The translations under genes and the position numbers were made by a program. Of a DNA stretch of 5,107 nucleotides, positions 1 to 5,107 are shown piece after piece. This DNA comes from Pseudomonadota bacterium. Its GTDB lineage: Bacteria; Desulfobacterota; Syntrophobacteria; Syntrophobacterales; Syntrophobacteraceae. Location: the NCBI GenBank assembly GCA_023442755.1, contig JAEZXS010000309.1, positions 1 to 5,107 of the forward strand. Reading direction: 5' to 3'. The notes beneath the pieces were generated by a model. The model did no database searches. It was not told where the DNA came from and saw only the letters and a program-made list of their open reading frames with translations. Every line of letters starts with the position of its first letter. Position 1 is the stretch's first letter.

Positions 1-871
1 CGGTGTAGAACACAATGTTCGCCGTAAAAAAAACAAAAAAGAAATCCTTGCCCTCCTCCTGCCAGATCTCCGAGGGTTCGACCTTGCGCACCGCAATGTT
101 TTCCAGCCGGTTGATCCTGCCCTGCTGTATCATCCGGGCGAACTCGATCCTGAAATAATCCCTCATCTCCGGGGACACCATGTTCTCGATACCGTCCAGG
201 CTTCGGTTCATCCACCCGGCCTGTATCCGGAAGAACATGTCTTCGGCCGTTTCCTTGAACGACTCCAGATTGAAGCTCGGATCCATACTCCTGATGTCCT
301 GGACGCCGCGTTCCACCTCGTCCAACTGCGGAGTGAAAGGCGGAGAGCTTCCCGCATAGTACGGGCTCGAGCCGCCGGGAAAAGTTTCCGTTCGGCTGTC
401 CTCATAATAGGCCGATTGCTCGACGCGCCGCCTCCTCAACAACTTAAAGCCAAAATAGATGAGGGCTCCGAGGACAATCAGTTCGATGAGGCCGAAGCCC
501 GACCCTCCGAATCCCCCGCCCATTCCGTAACCGTAACTGCGACTGCCGAAGAGCATATTTCCAAGAAATCCGCCGGCAACGCCACCGGCAATACCCTGCC
601 AGAACGGGCTTCCGCCAAACCAGCCTCTGCTCGGCGACTGGTAGGGATTCGCACCGGGCGCGCCATAACCCGGCTTCTGGGGCATACTCGGCGACGGCGA
701 CGAAGGAGAAGGTCTCGAAGGCATGCTGGGCGATGAAAAACTGCGGCTCCCGCGGCTGCCGGAAGAACTTCCGCCCCCTGCCCTTGCCCATGCGCTCGTC
801 TCCATGGCGACACTAAGCGTAAAGATCGAGAGCACAAAAACCGCTAAAACGATGCTGACTTTCCTCCTCAT
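1..871 (-). CDS. Tim44-like domain membrane protein, N-terminal part (runs off left edge)
   Basis: Reading down from the ATG at 871-869 gives an open frame of 290 codons that reaches the window edge without a stop, so the C-terminus is missing. Residues 1-29 look like a signal peptide or N-terminal anchor: MRRK, then a hydrophobic VSIVLAVFVLSIF stretch, with a possible AWA cleavage site at 27-29. Residues 30-82 are a Ser/Pro/Gly-rich linker. Residues 84-127 are Gly- and aromatic-rich (GGVAGGFLGNMLFG, then YGYGMGGGFGG). A transmembrane helix at about 128-145 is followed by RRRR at 146-149. From about 180 onward the sequence resembles the Tim44-like fold of bacterial proteins (FKETAEDMFFRIQAGWMNR, then a SPEMRDYF segment). 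The start is supported by GGGGGAG at 880-886, eight bases upstream. Bacterial members of this family are membrane or envelope proteins of mostly unknown role; mitochondrial Tim44 works in protein import, but that function should not be transferred. The family call is by eye and fairly firm; the function is unassigned. Confidence 0.85.
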   Translation of the reverse strand, partial: MRRKVSIVLAVFVLSIFTLSVAMETSAWARAGGGSSSGSRGSRSFSSPSMPSRPSPSSPSPSMPQKPGYGAPGANPYQSPSRGWFGGSPFWQGIAGGVAGGFLGNMLFGSRSYGYGMGGGFGGSGFGLIELIVLGALIYFGFKLLRRRRVEQSAYYEDSRTETFPGGSSPYYAGSSPPFTPQLDEVERGVQDIRSMDPSFNLESFKETAEDMFFRIQAGWMNRSLDGIENMVSPEMRDYFRIEFARMIQQGRINRLENIAVRKVEPSEIWQEEGKDFFFVFFTANIVFYT

Positions 872-932
872 GCTTTTTGCTCCCCCGCTGTTCTGAAATA
901 TGGTTTCATTTCTGCTCCAAATTTTCCTCATG

Positions 933-961
933 ATTCTATCAGAATTATATCACGCTGACAA
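933..961 (-). promoter_or_regulatory. Sigma-70-type promoter with extended -10 for the Tim44-like gene
   Basis: On the minus strand, TTGTCA (956-961) and TAGAAT (933-938) are separated by 17 bases. The -10 is preceded by TGA, giving the extended form TGATAGAAT. Transcription would begin near 926, leaving a leader of about 55 bases before the ATG at 871. A perfect TATAAT also occurs at 944-949 on the same strand but has no acceptable -35 at standard spacing. The prediction is from sequence only. Confidence 0.6.
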
Positions 962-1066
962 ATCAGACCGGCCGCGAAAAGGCCTGGCAGTTCATTATCC
1001 GCAGGCCGCAAGCACAGACAATCATGTTAGGAACTTCTTATTAGTTCGGCAACCGCGCCAACTGTC

Positions 1067-1101
1067 TTAACAGAGAATCGCCCTCGCCGGATATCAATAT
1101 T
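1067..1101 (+). promoter_or_regulatory. Weak candidate promoter for the MFS transporter
   Basis: TTAACA at 1067-1072 matches five of six -35 positions. An AT-rich ATATCAATATT stretch at 1091-1101 could hold the -10. The best hexamer, TATCAA at 1092-1097, sits 19 bases downstream, which is longer than ideal. No better plus-strand pair was found between 872 and 1163, a region with no gene of its own. The transporter may use a different sigma factor or an activator. Confidence 0.25.
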
Positions 1102-1134
1102 ACCTTTGATGCAGGGCCGCTTCCTGCCCGCTGA

Positions 1135-1157
1135 TTTTTCGCCGAAAGGTGAAAGGG
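1135..1157 (+). promoter_or_regulatory. Hairpin overlapping the ribosome binding site of the MFS gene
   Basis: UUUCGCC (1137-1143) can pair with GGUGAAA (1148-1154) around a GAAA tetraloop at 1144-1147, using one G-U wobble. Two further U-G pairs could extend the stem to 1135/1156. The Shine-Dalgarno AAAGGG (1152-1157) lies six bases before the ATG at 1164 and is partly inside the stem. Folding would partly hide the ribosome binding site. Any regulatory meaning is inference, since short stems of this size also arise by chance. Confidence 0.35.
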
Positions 1158-1163
1158 TAAAGA

Positions 1164-2645
1164 ATGCAAAGACCCGCGCTACACAAGGATGAACCGCGCC
1201 CATCCGGCGGTGTAGTAAAAACGGATTTGCCCGCTCGCATGGACCGCCTGCCGTGGAGTACCTGGCACTGGCTCGTCGTGATCGCCCTGGGCATCACCTG
1301 GGTGCTCGACGGTCTCGAAGTGACGCTGAACGGCGCCGTCAGCGGCGTGCTGCTCCATCCGGAGACTCTCGGCCTCACCAGCACGCAGATCGGCATGCTG
1401 GCAACCAGCTATCTTGCAGGGGCGGTACTTGGGGCACTTTTCTTCGGCTATCTCACCGACAGGCTCGGTCGAAGACGCCTGTTCCTGACGACGTTGACCG
1501 TCTATCTCACGGCTACCGCCCTTACGGCAATTTCCTGGAACTTCTGGAGCATGGCGGTTTTCCGTTTTTGCACCGGAGCCGGCATCGGCGGTGAGTACGC
1601 GGCGATAAACTCGGCAATAGACGAACTGATTCCGGCGCGCGTTCGCGGCAGGACCGACCTCATCATAAACAGCACGTTCTGGATCGGTACGGCGCTGGGC
1701 AGTGCGGCTTCCATCGTCTTTCTTAACGAGAGATATCTTCCCATCGACTTCGGCTGGAGACTCGGTTTTCTACTCGGCGCAACCCTTGGCCTGATCATCA
1801 TCGTCCTTCGACGCTTCATCCCCGAAAGCCCTCGATGGCTTATGACTCACGGCCGCTTGGACGAGGCGGAAAAAACGGTGGCCGCAATCGAAGACACGAT
1901 AAGAAATGACCTGCACATCGAAGCTCTTCCCGGGATGACCTATTCCGTTGTCATCGGAAACGAAGCCCGAGTCCGCTTCACGGACATTTGCCGTGTCATT
2001 CTGAGAGACTACCGGCGAAGATCGATCCTTTGCCTATCCCTGATGCTCGCACAGGCTTTCTTTTACAACGGCATCTTTTTTACCTACCCTCTCGTGCTGA
2101 CGGTATTTTACTCCGTACGGCCCGAACGGATCGGCATCTTCCTGCTCCCCTTCGCGCTCGGCAACGTCCTGGGCCCGTTGACTCTCGGACATCTCTTCGA
2201 CACCGTGGGGCGAAAACCCATGATCGCTCTCACCTACTCTCTATCGGCTATCCTTTTGATCGCTACCGCGGTCCTGTTCATAGCGGACGCCCTCAGTCCG
2301 CTCGGGCAGACGGTCGCCTGGGTCATCATATTCTTCATCGCTTCCTCGGCCGCGAGTGCCGCATATCTTACCGTCAGCGAAATCTTCCCGATCGAGATAC
2401 GCGCCGTGGCGATTGCCCTGTTCTATGCGCTCGGCACCGGAATCGGGGGAGTTGTCGCTCCCGCGCTTTTCGGAGCGCTTATTCAAACCGGTGTCAGAGC
2501 CAATGTGGCTTACGGGTACTTCATCGGCGCCGCTCTGATGCTTGCAGCCGCGGCCATCGAAATTATCTTCGGCGTCAAGGCCGAAAGGAGGCCACTGGAG
2601 GAGATTGCGCCGCCGATGTCTTCGGAAAGCGACATACCCGGCTAG
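1164..2645 (+). CDS. MFS transporter, sugar-porter/SV2-like type, substrate unknown
   Basis: This 493-residue inner-membrane protein has the length and hydrophobic pattern of a 12-helix major facilitator. A charged cytoplasmic N-terminus of about 35 residues precedes helix 1, which ends in LDGLEVT (Asp49). The loop between helices 2 and 3 carries the MFS signature GYLTDRLGRRR (95-105), and its second-half echo GHLFDTVGRKP starts at 342. PESPRWL at 220-226 after helix 6 is the hallmark of sugar porters and related symporters and opens the central cytoplasmic loop. SEIFPIEIRAVAIALFYALG near helix 11 fits the SV2/metabolite-symporter branch. These families move sugars, aromatic acids or other organic acids, usually with protons; no substrate can be read from the sequence. 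AAAGGG at 1152-1157 supports this start. An internal Met26 lacks a ribosome binding site. The gene is divergent from the Tim44-like gene, and 113 bases separate it from the next gene. The family is firm, the substrate open. Confidence 0.92.
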   Translation: MQRPALHKDEPRPSGGVVKTDLPARMDRLPWSTWHWLVVIALGITWVLDGLEVTLNGAVSGVLLHPETLGLTSTQIGMLATSYLAGAVLGALFFGYLTDRLGRRRLFLTTLTVYLTATALTAISWNFWSMAVFRFCTGAGIGGEYAAINSAIDELIPARVRGRTDLIINSTFWIGTALGSAASIVFLNERYLPIDFGWRLGFLLGATLGLIIIVLRRFIPESPRWLMTHGRLDEAEKTVAAIEDTIRNDLHIEALPGMTYSVVIGNEARVRFTDICRVILRDYRRRSILCLSLMLAQAFFYNGIFFTYPLVLTVFYSVRPERIGIFLLPFALGNVLGPLTLGHLFDTVGRKPMIALTYSLSAILLIATAVLFIADALSPLGQTVAWVIIFFIASSAASAAYLTVSEIFPIEIRAVAIALFYALGTGIGGVVAPALFGALIQTGVRANVAYGYFIGAALMLAAAAIEIIFGVKAERRPLEEIAPPMSSESDIPG

Positions 2646-2676
2646 TCTTTCCAATGTGTTTTCGGCAGGTTAGAAG

Positions 2677-2705
2677 TTGCGACCATACAATCGGAACATT
2701 ACATT
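2677..2705 (+). promoter_or_regulatory. Candidate promoter for the DksA-like gene
   Basis: TTGCGA (2677-2682) and TACATT (2700-2705) are 17 bases apart, each matching four of six consensus positions. They lie in the 113-base gap after the transporter and would leave a leader of about 45 bases. No rho-independent terminator is visible in this gap, so read-through from the transporter is equally possible. Confidence 0.3.
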
Positions 2706-2758
2706 AGGGAAACGAAGAGCTTAGTCAATTTGTGCGGTTCATTATTTGAGGATCACCG

Positions 2759-3568
2759 ATGAGAAGTGAAGAGTTACTCAACTTTCAGCAGAAACTGACG
2801 GCAGCACGCAATGACATCCTCGCAAGGATCAAAGACAGCCAATCCCGATGGCAGGAGACGGCCGAGCCCGCGATCGAGATGGAGGAAGAGGCCCAGAAGG
2901 CCGCAATGACAATTCCGTACGACCGCATCGACGAGACGGGAAAGGAGATGGTCCGGCAGATCGACTTTGCCCTCGGCAAGATCTCCGACGGTGAGTACGG
3001 CATCTGCGAGCATTGTGGGGACGACATTTCCCCAAACCGACTCCACGCCGTCCCCTGGGCTCGGCTGTGCATCGATTGCGCACGCGAGTTCGAACGCAAG
3101 AGCAGGTCTATTCCCTCCCCGCTGGATACGACCCAGGTCAGTGAACTGCCGGATGAATACCAGGGGCTCAGCAATAACCAAATTCTTGCTCTTGTCCATG
3201 AACAGATAGAAAAAGACGGACGAATCGACATGGAGGAACTCGAAATCTCGATTCGCGAAGGAGTGTTGAACCTCGACGGCGTTATCGCATCGGAGCCGGA
3301 ACATCAAATCCTCATGCAGTTGCTATTCGATACCCTCGGCTTTCCCACCGTCGTCGACCATCTGACTCTCAACGAGGTCGTTTTCGAGCGTGACGACAGG
3401 ACGCCGGAAACGAAAGCCCCGGCCGAAGAGGCAACCCTCGAATCCCGGCTCTTTTATGACCAGGAGGAACTGAATGAGGACCTGTTCGATGCCGGAGACG
3501 AACAATCGTACAGCCCACCGGAAAAGCCGATGCCCCACGAGGAATATTACCGCACGCACATCGACTGA
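2759..3568 (+). CDS. DksA/TraR-type C4 zinc-finger protein with BON-like domain
   Basis: This 269-residue soluble protein starts after GAGGA (2748-2752), six bases before the ATG. Residues 1-82 form a charged, helix-rich segment like the DksA coiled coil. The zinc finger is Cys83, Cys86, Cys104 and Cys107 in the family's C-x2-C-x17-C-x2-C spacing, followed by a short basic helix. At the expected coiled-coil tip, Glu40-x-x-Glu43-x-Ala45 lies 43, 40 and 38 residues before the first Cys, exactly the register of Asp71, Asp74 and Ala76 in E. coli DksA. DksA inserts this tip into the RNA polymerase secondary channel to adjust initiation, often with ppGpp. After a linker (about 115-137), residues about 139-209 read as a BON domain: helix LALVHEQIEKDGRID, strand LEISIREGVLNLDGVI, helix SEPEHQILMQLLFDTLG, strand VVDHLTLNEVVF. 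The tail 210-269 is acidic and aromatic. E. coli DksA is 151 residues, so this is much longer. The zinc-finger family is near certain, BON is likely, and polymerase binding is inferred. Confidence 0.9.
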   Translation: MRSEELLNFQQKLTAARNDILARIKDSQSRWQETAEPAIEMEEEAQKAAMTIPYDRIDETGKEMVRQIDFALGKISDGEYGICEHCGDDISPNRLHAVPWARLCIDCAREFERKSRSIPSPLDTTQVSELPDEYQGLSNNQILALVHEQIEKDGRIDMEELEISIREGVLNLDGVIASEPEHQILMQLLFDTLGFPTVVDHLTLNEVVFERDDRTPETKAPAEEATLESRLFYDQEELNEDLFDAGDEQSYSPPEKPMPHEEYYRTHID

Positions 3569-3655
3569 CCCCAATCGGAAAAATCGTCCTTGCAAAAATA
3601 CGCGAATATGATTTACACGGAGAAAGTCTCGTCTCAAAACAACTGTGGAGAGAAC

Positions 3656-4168
3656 ATGCGCATACGACAGGAAAGAGAAGAGGAATTCCCGGCGATATAC
3701 GACCTGGTCAAGGTTGCATTCCAGACCGCAAAGGTTTCCAGCGGGGACGAACAGAATTTCGTCCTGCGGCTGCGCGCCGGGGGCAACTATATTCCCGAGC
3801 TTGCTCTCGTGGCGGAAGAAGACGGAAAGCTCCTCGGTCATATCATGCTGACGAAAACCTTTTTCGTCGAGCAGGGACGCGAGCACGAGGTCCTTCTGCT
3901 GGCGCCGATTTCCGTCGTTCTCGAGAGCAGGAACCAGGGCATCGGGAAAGCTCTTGTCGAGGAGGTTTTCCGCCTCGCCAGGGAGAAAGACTACACCGCC
4001 GCGGTCCTTGTCGGCGACCCCGCCTACTATGAACGCTTCGGATTTAGACCCACCCTGGACTTCGGCATCAAAAACACCAACGGCATACCCGATCAGTACG
4101 TCATGGCCTGCGAGCTTATCCCCGGCGCCCTGCAAAACATCGGGGGCGCAATTTCTTTTGAAGTCTAG
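3656..4168 (+). CDS. GNAT family N-acetyltransferase, YhbS type
   Basis: This is a complete cytoplasmic GNAT domain of 170 residues, close to the length of E. coli YhbS. It should transfer an acetyl group from acetyl-CoA to an amine on an unknown acceptor. The N-terminal strand and helix MRIRQEREEEFPAIYDLV and the ELALVAEEDGKLLGHIML segment (48-65) are typical. Motif A, which binds the CoA pyrophosphate, is seen as VVLESRNQGIGKAL (87-100), an R-x-x-G-x-G/A-type loop. The C-terminal LVGDPAYYERFGF (118-130) carries the Tyr-Tyr-x-Arg-Phe-Gly-Phe signature of the YhbS branch. I chose ATG 3656 because the domain begins right there and GGAG (3647-3650) lies five bases upstream. Upstream in-frame starts (TTG 3590, ATG 3608) would add 22 or 16 residues unlike the family. 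A TATGAT at 3607-3612 lacks a good -35. The gene follows the DksA-like gene by 87 bases and may share its transcript. Confidence 0.9.
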   Translation: MRIRQEREEEFPAIYDLVKVAFQTAKVSSGDEQNFVLRLRAGGNYIPELALVAEEDGKLLGHIMLTKTFFVEQGREHEVLLLAPISVVLESRNQGIGKALVEEVFRLAREKDYTAAVLVGDPAYYERFGFRPTLDFGIKNTNGIPDQYVMACELIPGALQNIGGAISFEV

Positions 4169-4346
4169 AATGTTCGTCAGAGGCCAATTTCTGATCAGCA
4201 CACAGTAAGCCGCGAAGAAGAACGAACTATCTAAAATTTCAGCGCAGTCCCGGTATCTTCTGTGGGACTTGCAGCCGCGATATTTTCCAATGTGCAAACT
4301 GCGAACCAGGAAATCCAGGCCCTGGGCCGTTTCGCATCTTTCAGGC

Positions 4347-4401
4347 GGCACCTGGACGGCGCCAACATGGCACCGTGAAGGCACCGGAACGGCACCAAAT
4401 C
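4347..4401. repeat. Five tandem 11-bp imperfect repeats, core GGCRCC
   Basis: Five consecutive units start at 4347, 4358, 4369, 4380 and 4391: GGCACCTGGAC, GGCGCCAACAT, GGCACCGTGAA, GGCACCGGAAC and GGCACCAAATC. The first six bases are GGCRCC in every unit, and the other five are loose except for a preference for A at position 10. Eleven bases is close to one helical turn, so all cores face the same side of the DNA. The period is not a multiple of three, which argues against a coding repeat. It could be a protein-binding array or a decayed minisatellite. Confidence 0.7.
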
Positions 4402-4675
4402 CTACCGGGGGTGATCCGATATTTTCTATTCCGCTCCGCCATGTCCTTGCTGCAGGCCGAAGCAACGGTATTTTCCCGCACTTTTATTGCACCATTGCAC
4501 CTGTTGCTCGCTTTAAGGGCGCAGATTTCACCGCGACTGTGCCCATTGAGGCAATGAAGCCGGGAAGGCCCCCTTTCGCATTCTCCGGCGTCTGCCGGGC
4601 GAACCTGGAAACGATCCGCGAGATGTCCCGCTACGATTCACGCAACTTCCGCTCCCGGCGGACAAGCCGGTCGCG

Positions 4676-4870
4676 CTATCGCCACGCGCGCGCGTGGCTG
4701 AGTTTTTGGCCACGTGTTCTGACCAGTTCGAACGCCCCCTTGAGCCTGCTTGCCCCGGAATCCAGCCCGTCGACGATTTCGTCCCTGACATCTATATCTT
4801 CCGGAAGAGCGAGGAAGCCAAGCCTGGGCCGTCTTTGCGCCGAACGAACCGTCTTCTCGCGATGATGCAT
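4676..4870 (-). CDS. Possible small ORF or gene remnant, 64 residues, unrecognised
   Basis: The minus-strand ATG at 4870 opens a 64-codon frame ending in TAG at 4676-4678. The middle reads like ordinary protein (LGFLALPEDIDVRDEIVDGL, then GAFELVRTRGQKL), with balanced charge and GC-ending codons. I recognise no family. There is no clear Shine-Dalgarno sequence: the bases before the ATG are AGTAGATCAGTAA. The frame ends just past an 18-bp palindrome. The plus-strand frame 4694-4960 is codon-for-codon antisense to it, so at most one of the two is real. It could be a small gene, the tail of a decayed gene, or chance. Confidence 0.2.
   Translation of the reverse strand: MHHREKTVRSAQRRPRLGFLALPEDIDVRDEIVDGLDSGASRLKGAFELVRTRGQKLSHARAWR
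4681..4698. repeat. Perfect 18-bp palindrome
   Basis: GCCACGCGCGCGCGTGGC is fully self-complementary. As RNA it could form a 7-bp stem with a GCGC loop. On the plus strand TGAGTTTTT follows, so a weak rho-independent terminator is one reading. A dimeric regulator site is another. Confidence 0.6.
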
Positions 4871-4885
4871 TTACTGATCTACTTT

Positions 4886-4914
4886 TTTATAGAATCGGGG
4901 CCATTTCCTGCCGA
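4886..4914 (-). promoter_or_regulatory. Candidate promoter before the small minus-strand ORF
   Basis: On the minus strand, TCGGCA (4909-4914) and TATAAA (4886-4891) are 17 bases apart, matching four and five of six consensus positions. Transcription would begin near 4879, only about nine bases before the ATG at 4870. That would suit a near-leaderless message, a small RNA, or chance. Confidence 0.25.
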
Positions 4915-4955
4915 AAGGGTCCGGAAGAAGCTCCCCTGGCTGGATTCCCAATGTT

Positions 4956-4980
4956 GTTGATTTAAGGTTGATTTAAGGTT
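4956..4980. repeat. Short tandem repeat, two copies of an 11-bp unit
   Basis: GTTGATTTAAG occurs at 4956-4966 and 4967-4977, followed by GTT. The two copies are identical, so the duplication is probably recent slippage. The AT-rich unit is unlike the GGCRCC array upstream, although both have a period of 11. Confidence 0.75.
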
Positions 4981-4993
4981 AACCAAGTCAAAG

Positions 4994-5023
4994 GTCGTCG
5001 CCCCGGCGAAGGCCGGGGTCCAG
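4994..5023. repeat. REP-like GC-rich hairpin element
   Basis: CCCCGGC (5001-5007) and GCCGGGG (5012-5018) form a perfect 7-bp stem around GAAG. It is flanked by GTCGTCG on the left and TCCAGG on the right. The arrangement resembles the dispersed intergenic family of the type GTCATTCC-CGCGAAAGCG-GGAATCCAG, found in many proteobacteria. Membership is judged by resemblance; the copy number in the genome is unknown. Confidence 0.5.
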
Positions 5024-5028
5024 GAGAA

Positions 5029-5085
5029 TTTGAACAGCACTCTTATGAAACTTCACTGCAAGTAGAAGTTTCATCCTCGTTCAAA
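5029..5085. repeat. Large nested inverted repeat at the right end
   Basis: An inner stem pairs ATGAAACTTC (5045-5054) with GAAGTTTCAT (5065-5074), ten perfect base pairs. It can continue with ACT/AGT (5055-5057 with 5061-5063) around a GCA loop, leaving A5064 bulged. An outer stem pairs TTTGAAC (5029-5035) with GTTCAAA (5079-5085). Between the two stems lie nine unpaired bases on one side and four on the other. No poly-T tract follows, so it is not a classic terminator. It may be a structured repeat, part of an RNA, or the edge of an element that continues past the window. Confidence 0.65.
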
Positions 5086-5107
5086 CCGCGTCGGGAAGAT
5101 GCGGCGG

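Larger units (their letters stand above)
4169..5107. other. Repeat-rich intergenic region without a convincing gene
   Basis: About 940 bases follow the acetyltransferase. Open frames exist on both strands, but none shows a recognisable domain, a good ribosome binding site and plausible composition together. The longest is on the plus strand at 4269-4865; it opens with TTG, is rich in Arg, Ser and Pro, and runs through an 11-bp repeat that would shift the reading frame from unit to unit. No strong intrinsic terminator follows the acetyltransferase. Two weak inverted repeats are present: TCAGA/TCTGA at 4177-4194, and AGTCCC/GGGACT at 4246-4269 around a 12-base loop. The repeats further in are listed separately. 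Confidence 0.6.

Noticed and set aside
416..736. A 106-codon plus-strand frame ending in a long Arg run
   Set aside because: It is antisense to the Tim44-like gene; the Arg run is the complement of its Ser/Pro-rich linker codons.
1988..2707. A 239-codon plus-strand frame inside and beyond the transporter gene
   Set aside because: It overlaps the transporter in another frame and is Arg/His/Ser-rich, typical of a shifted frame in GC-rich coding DNA.
4246..4269. AGTCCC/GGGACT inverted repeat as a terminator for the acetyltransferase
   Set aside because: The stem is only six pairs with a 12-base loop and no T tract follows.
4347..4401. CRISPR-like array
   Set aside because: The unit is only 11 bases with no spacers of CRISPR length, and no cas gene is present.
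3323..4465. A 380-codon minus-strand open frame spanning the end of the DksA-like gene and the acetyltransferase
   Set aside because: It is antisense to two genes with clear family motifs, and its translation shows no recognisable domain.
4269..4865. A 198-codon plus-strand open frame in the right-hand intergenic region
   Set aside because: It begins with TTG without a Shine-Dalgarno, is rich in Arg, Ser and Pro, passes through an 11-bp repeat incompatible with a coding repeat, and resembles no family.

Overview
The window looks like a chromosomal segment from a moderately GC-rich Gram-negative bacterium. The mix of genes (a secreted/membrane Tim44-like protein, a long DksA/TraR-type protein and a YhbS-type acetyltransferase) and the codon use suggest a deltaproteobacterium (Desulfobacterota, perhaps Syntrophobacter-like). 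This is inference from general resemblance, since no rRNA or other marker gene is present. I see no phage, transposase or CRISPR sequence.

Layout. (1) Positions 1-871, minus strand: the N-terminal 290 residues of a Tim44-like-domain membrane protein that runs off the left edge. A convincing extended -10 promoter lies in front of it. (2) 872-1163: a divergent intergenic region serving the Tim44-like gene on one side and a transporter on the other. (3) 1164-2645, plus strand: a complete 12-helix MFS transporter of the sugar-porter/SV2-like type. (4) 2759-3568, plus: a 269-residue DksA/TraR-type C4 zinc-finger protein. Its coiled-coil tip has ExxExA in the exact register of the E. coli DxxDxA motif, and behind the zinc finger it carries a BON-like domain and an acidic tail. 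(5) 3656-4168, plus: a YhbS-type GNAT N-acetyltransferase. (6) 4169-5107: about 940 bases with no convincing gene but several kinds of repeat: a five-unit 11-bp phased array, an 18-bp perfect palindrome, a second 11-bp tandem duplication, a REP-like GC-rich hairpin and a large nested inverted repeat at the right end.

The three plus-strand genes are co-directional with gaps of 113 and 87 bases and no clear intrinsic terminator between them. They could be partly co-transcribed, but their products share no evident pathway. The items most worth a second look are the DksA-BON fusion and the repeat-laden right-hand intergenic region.
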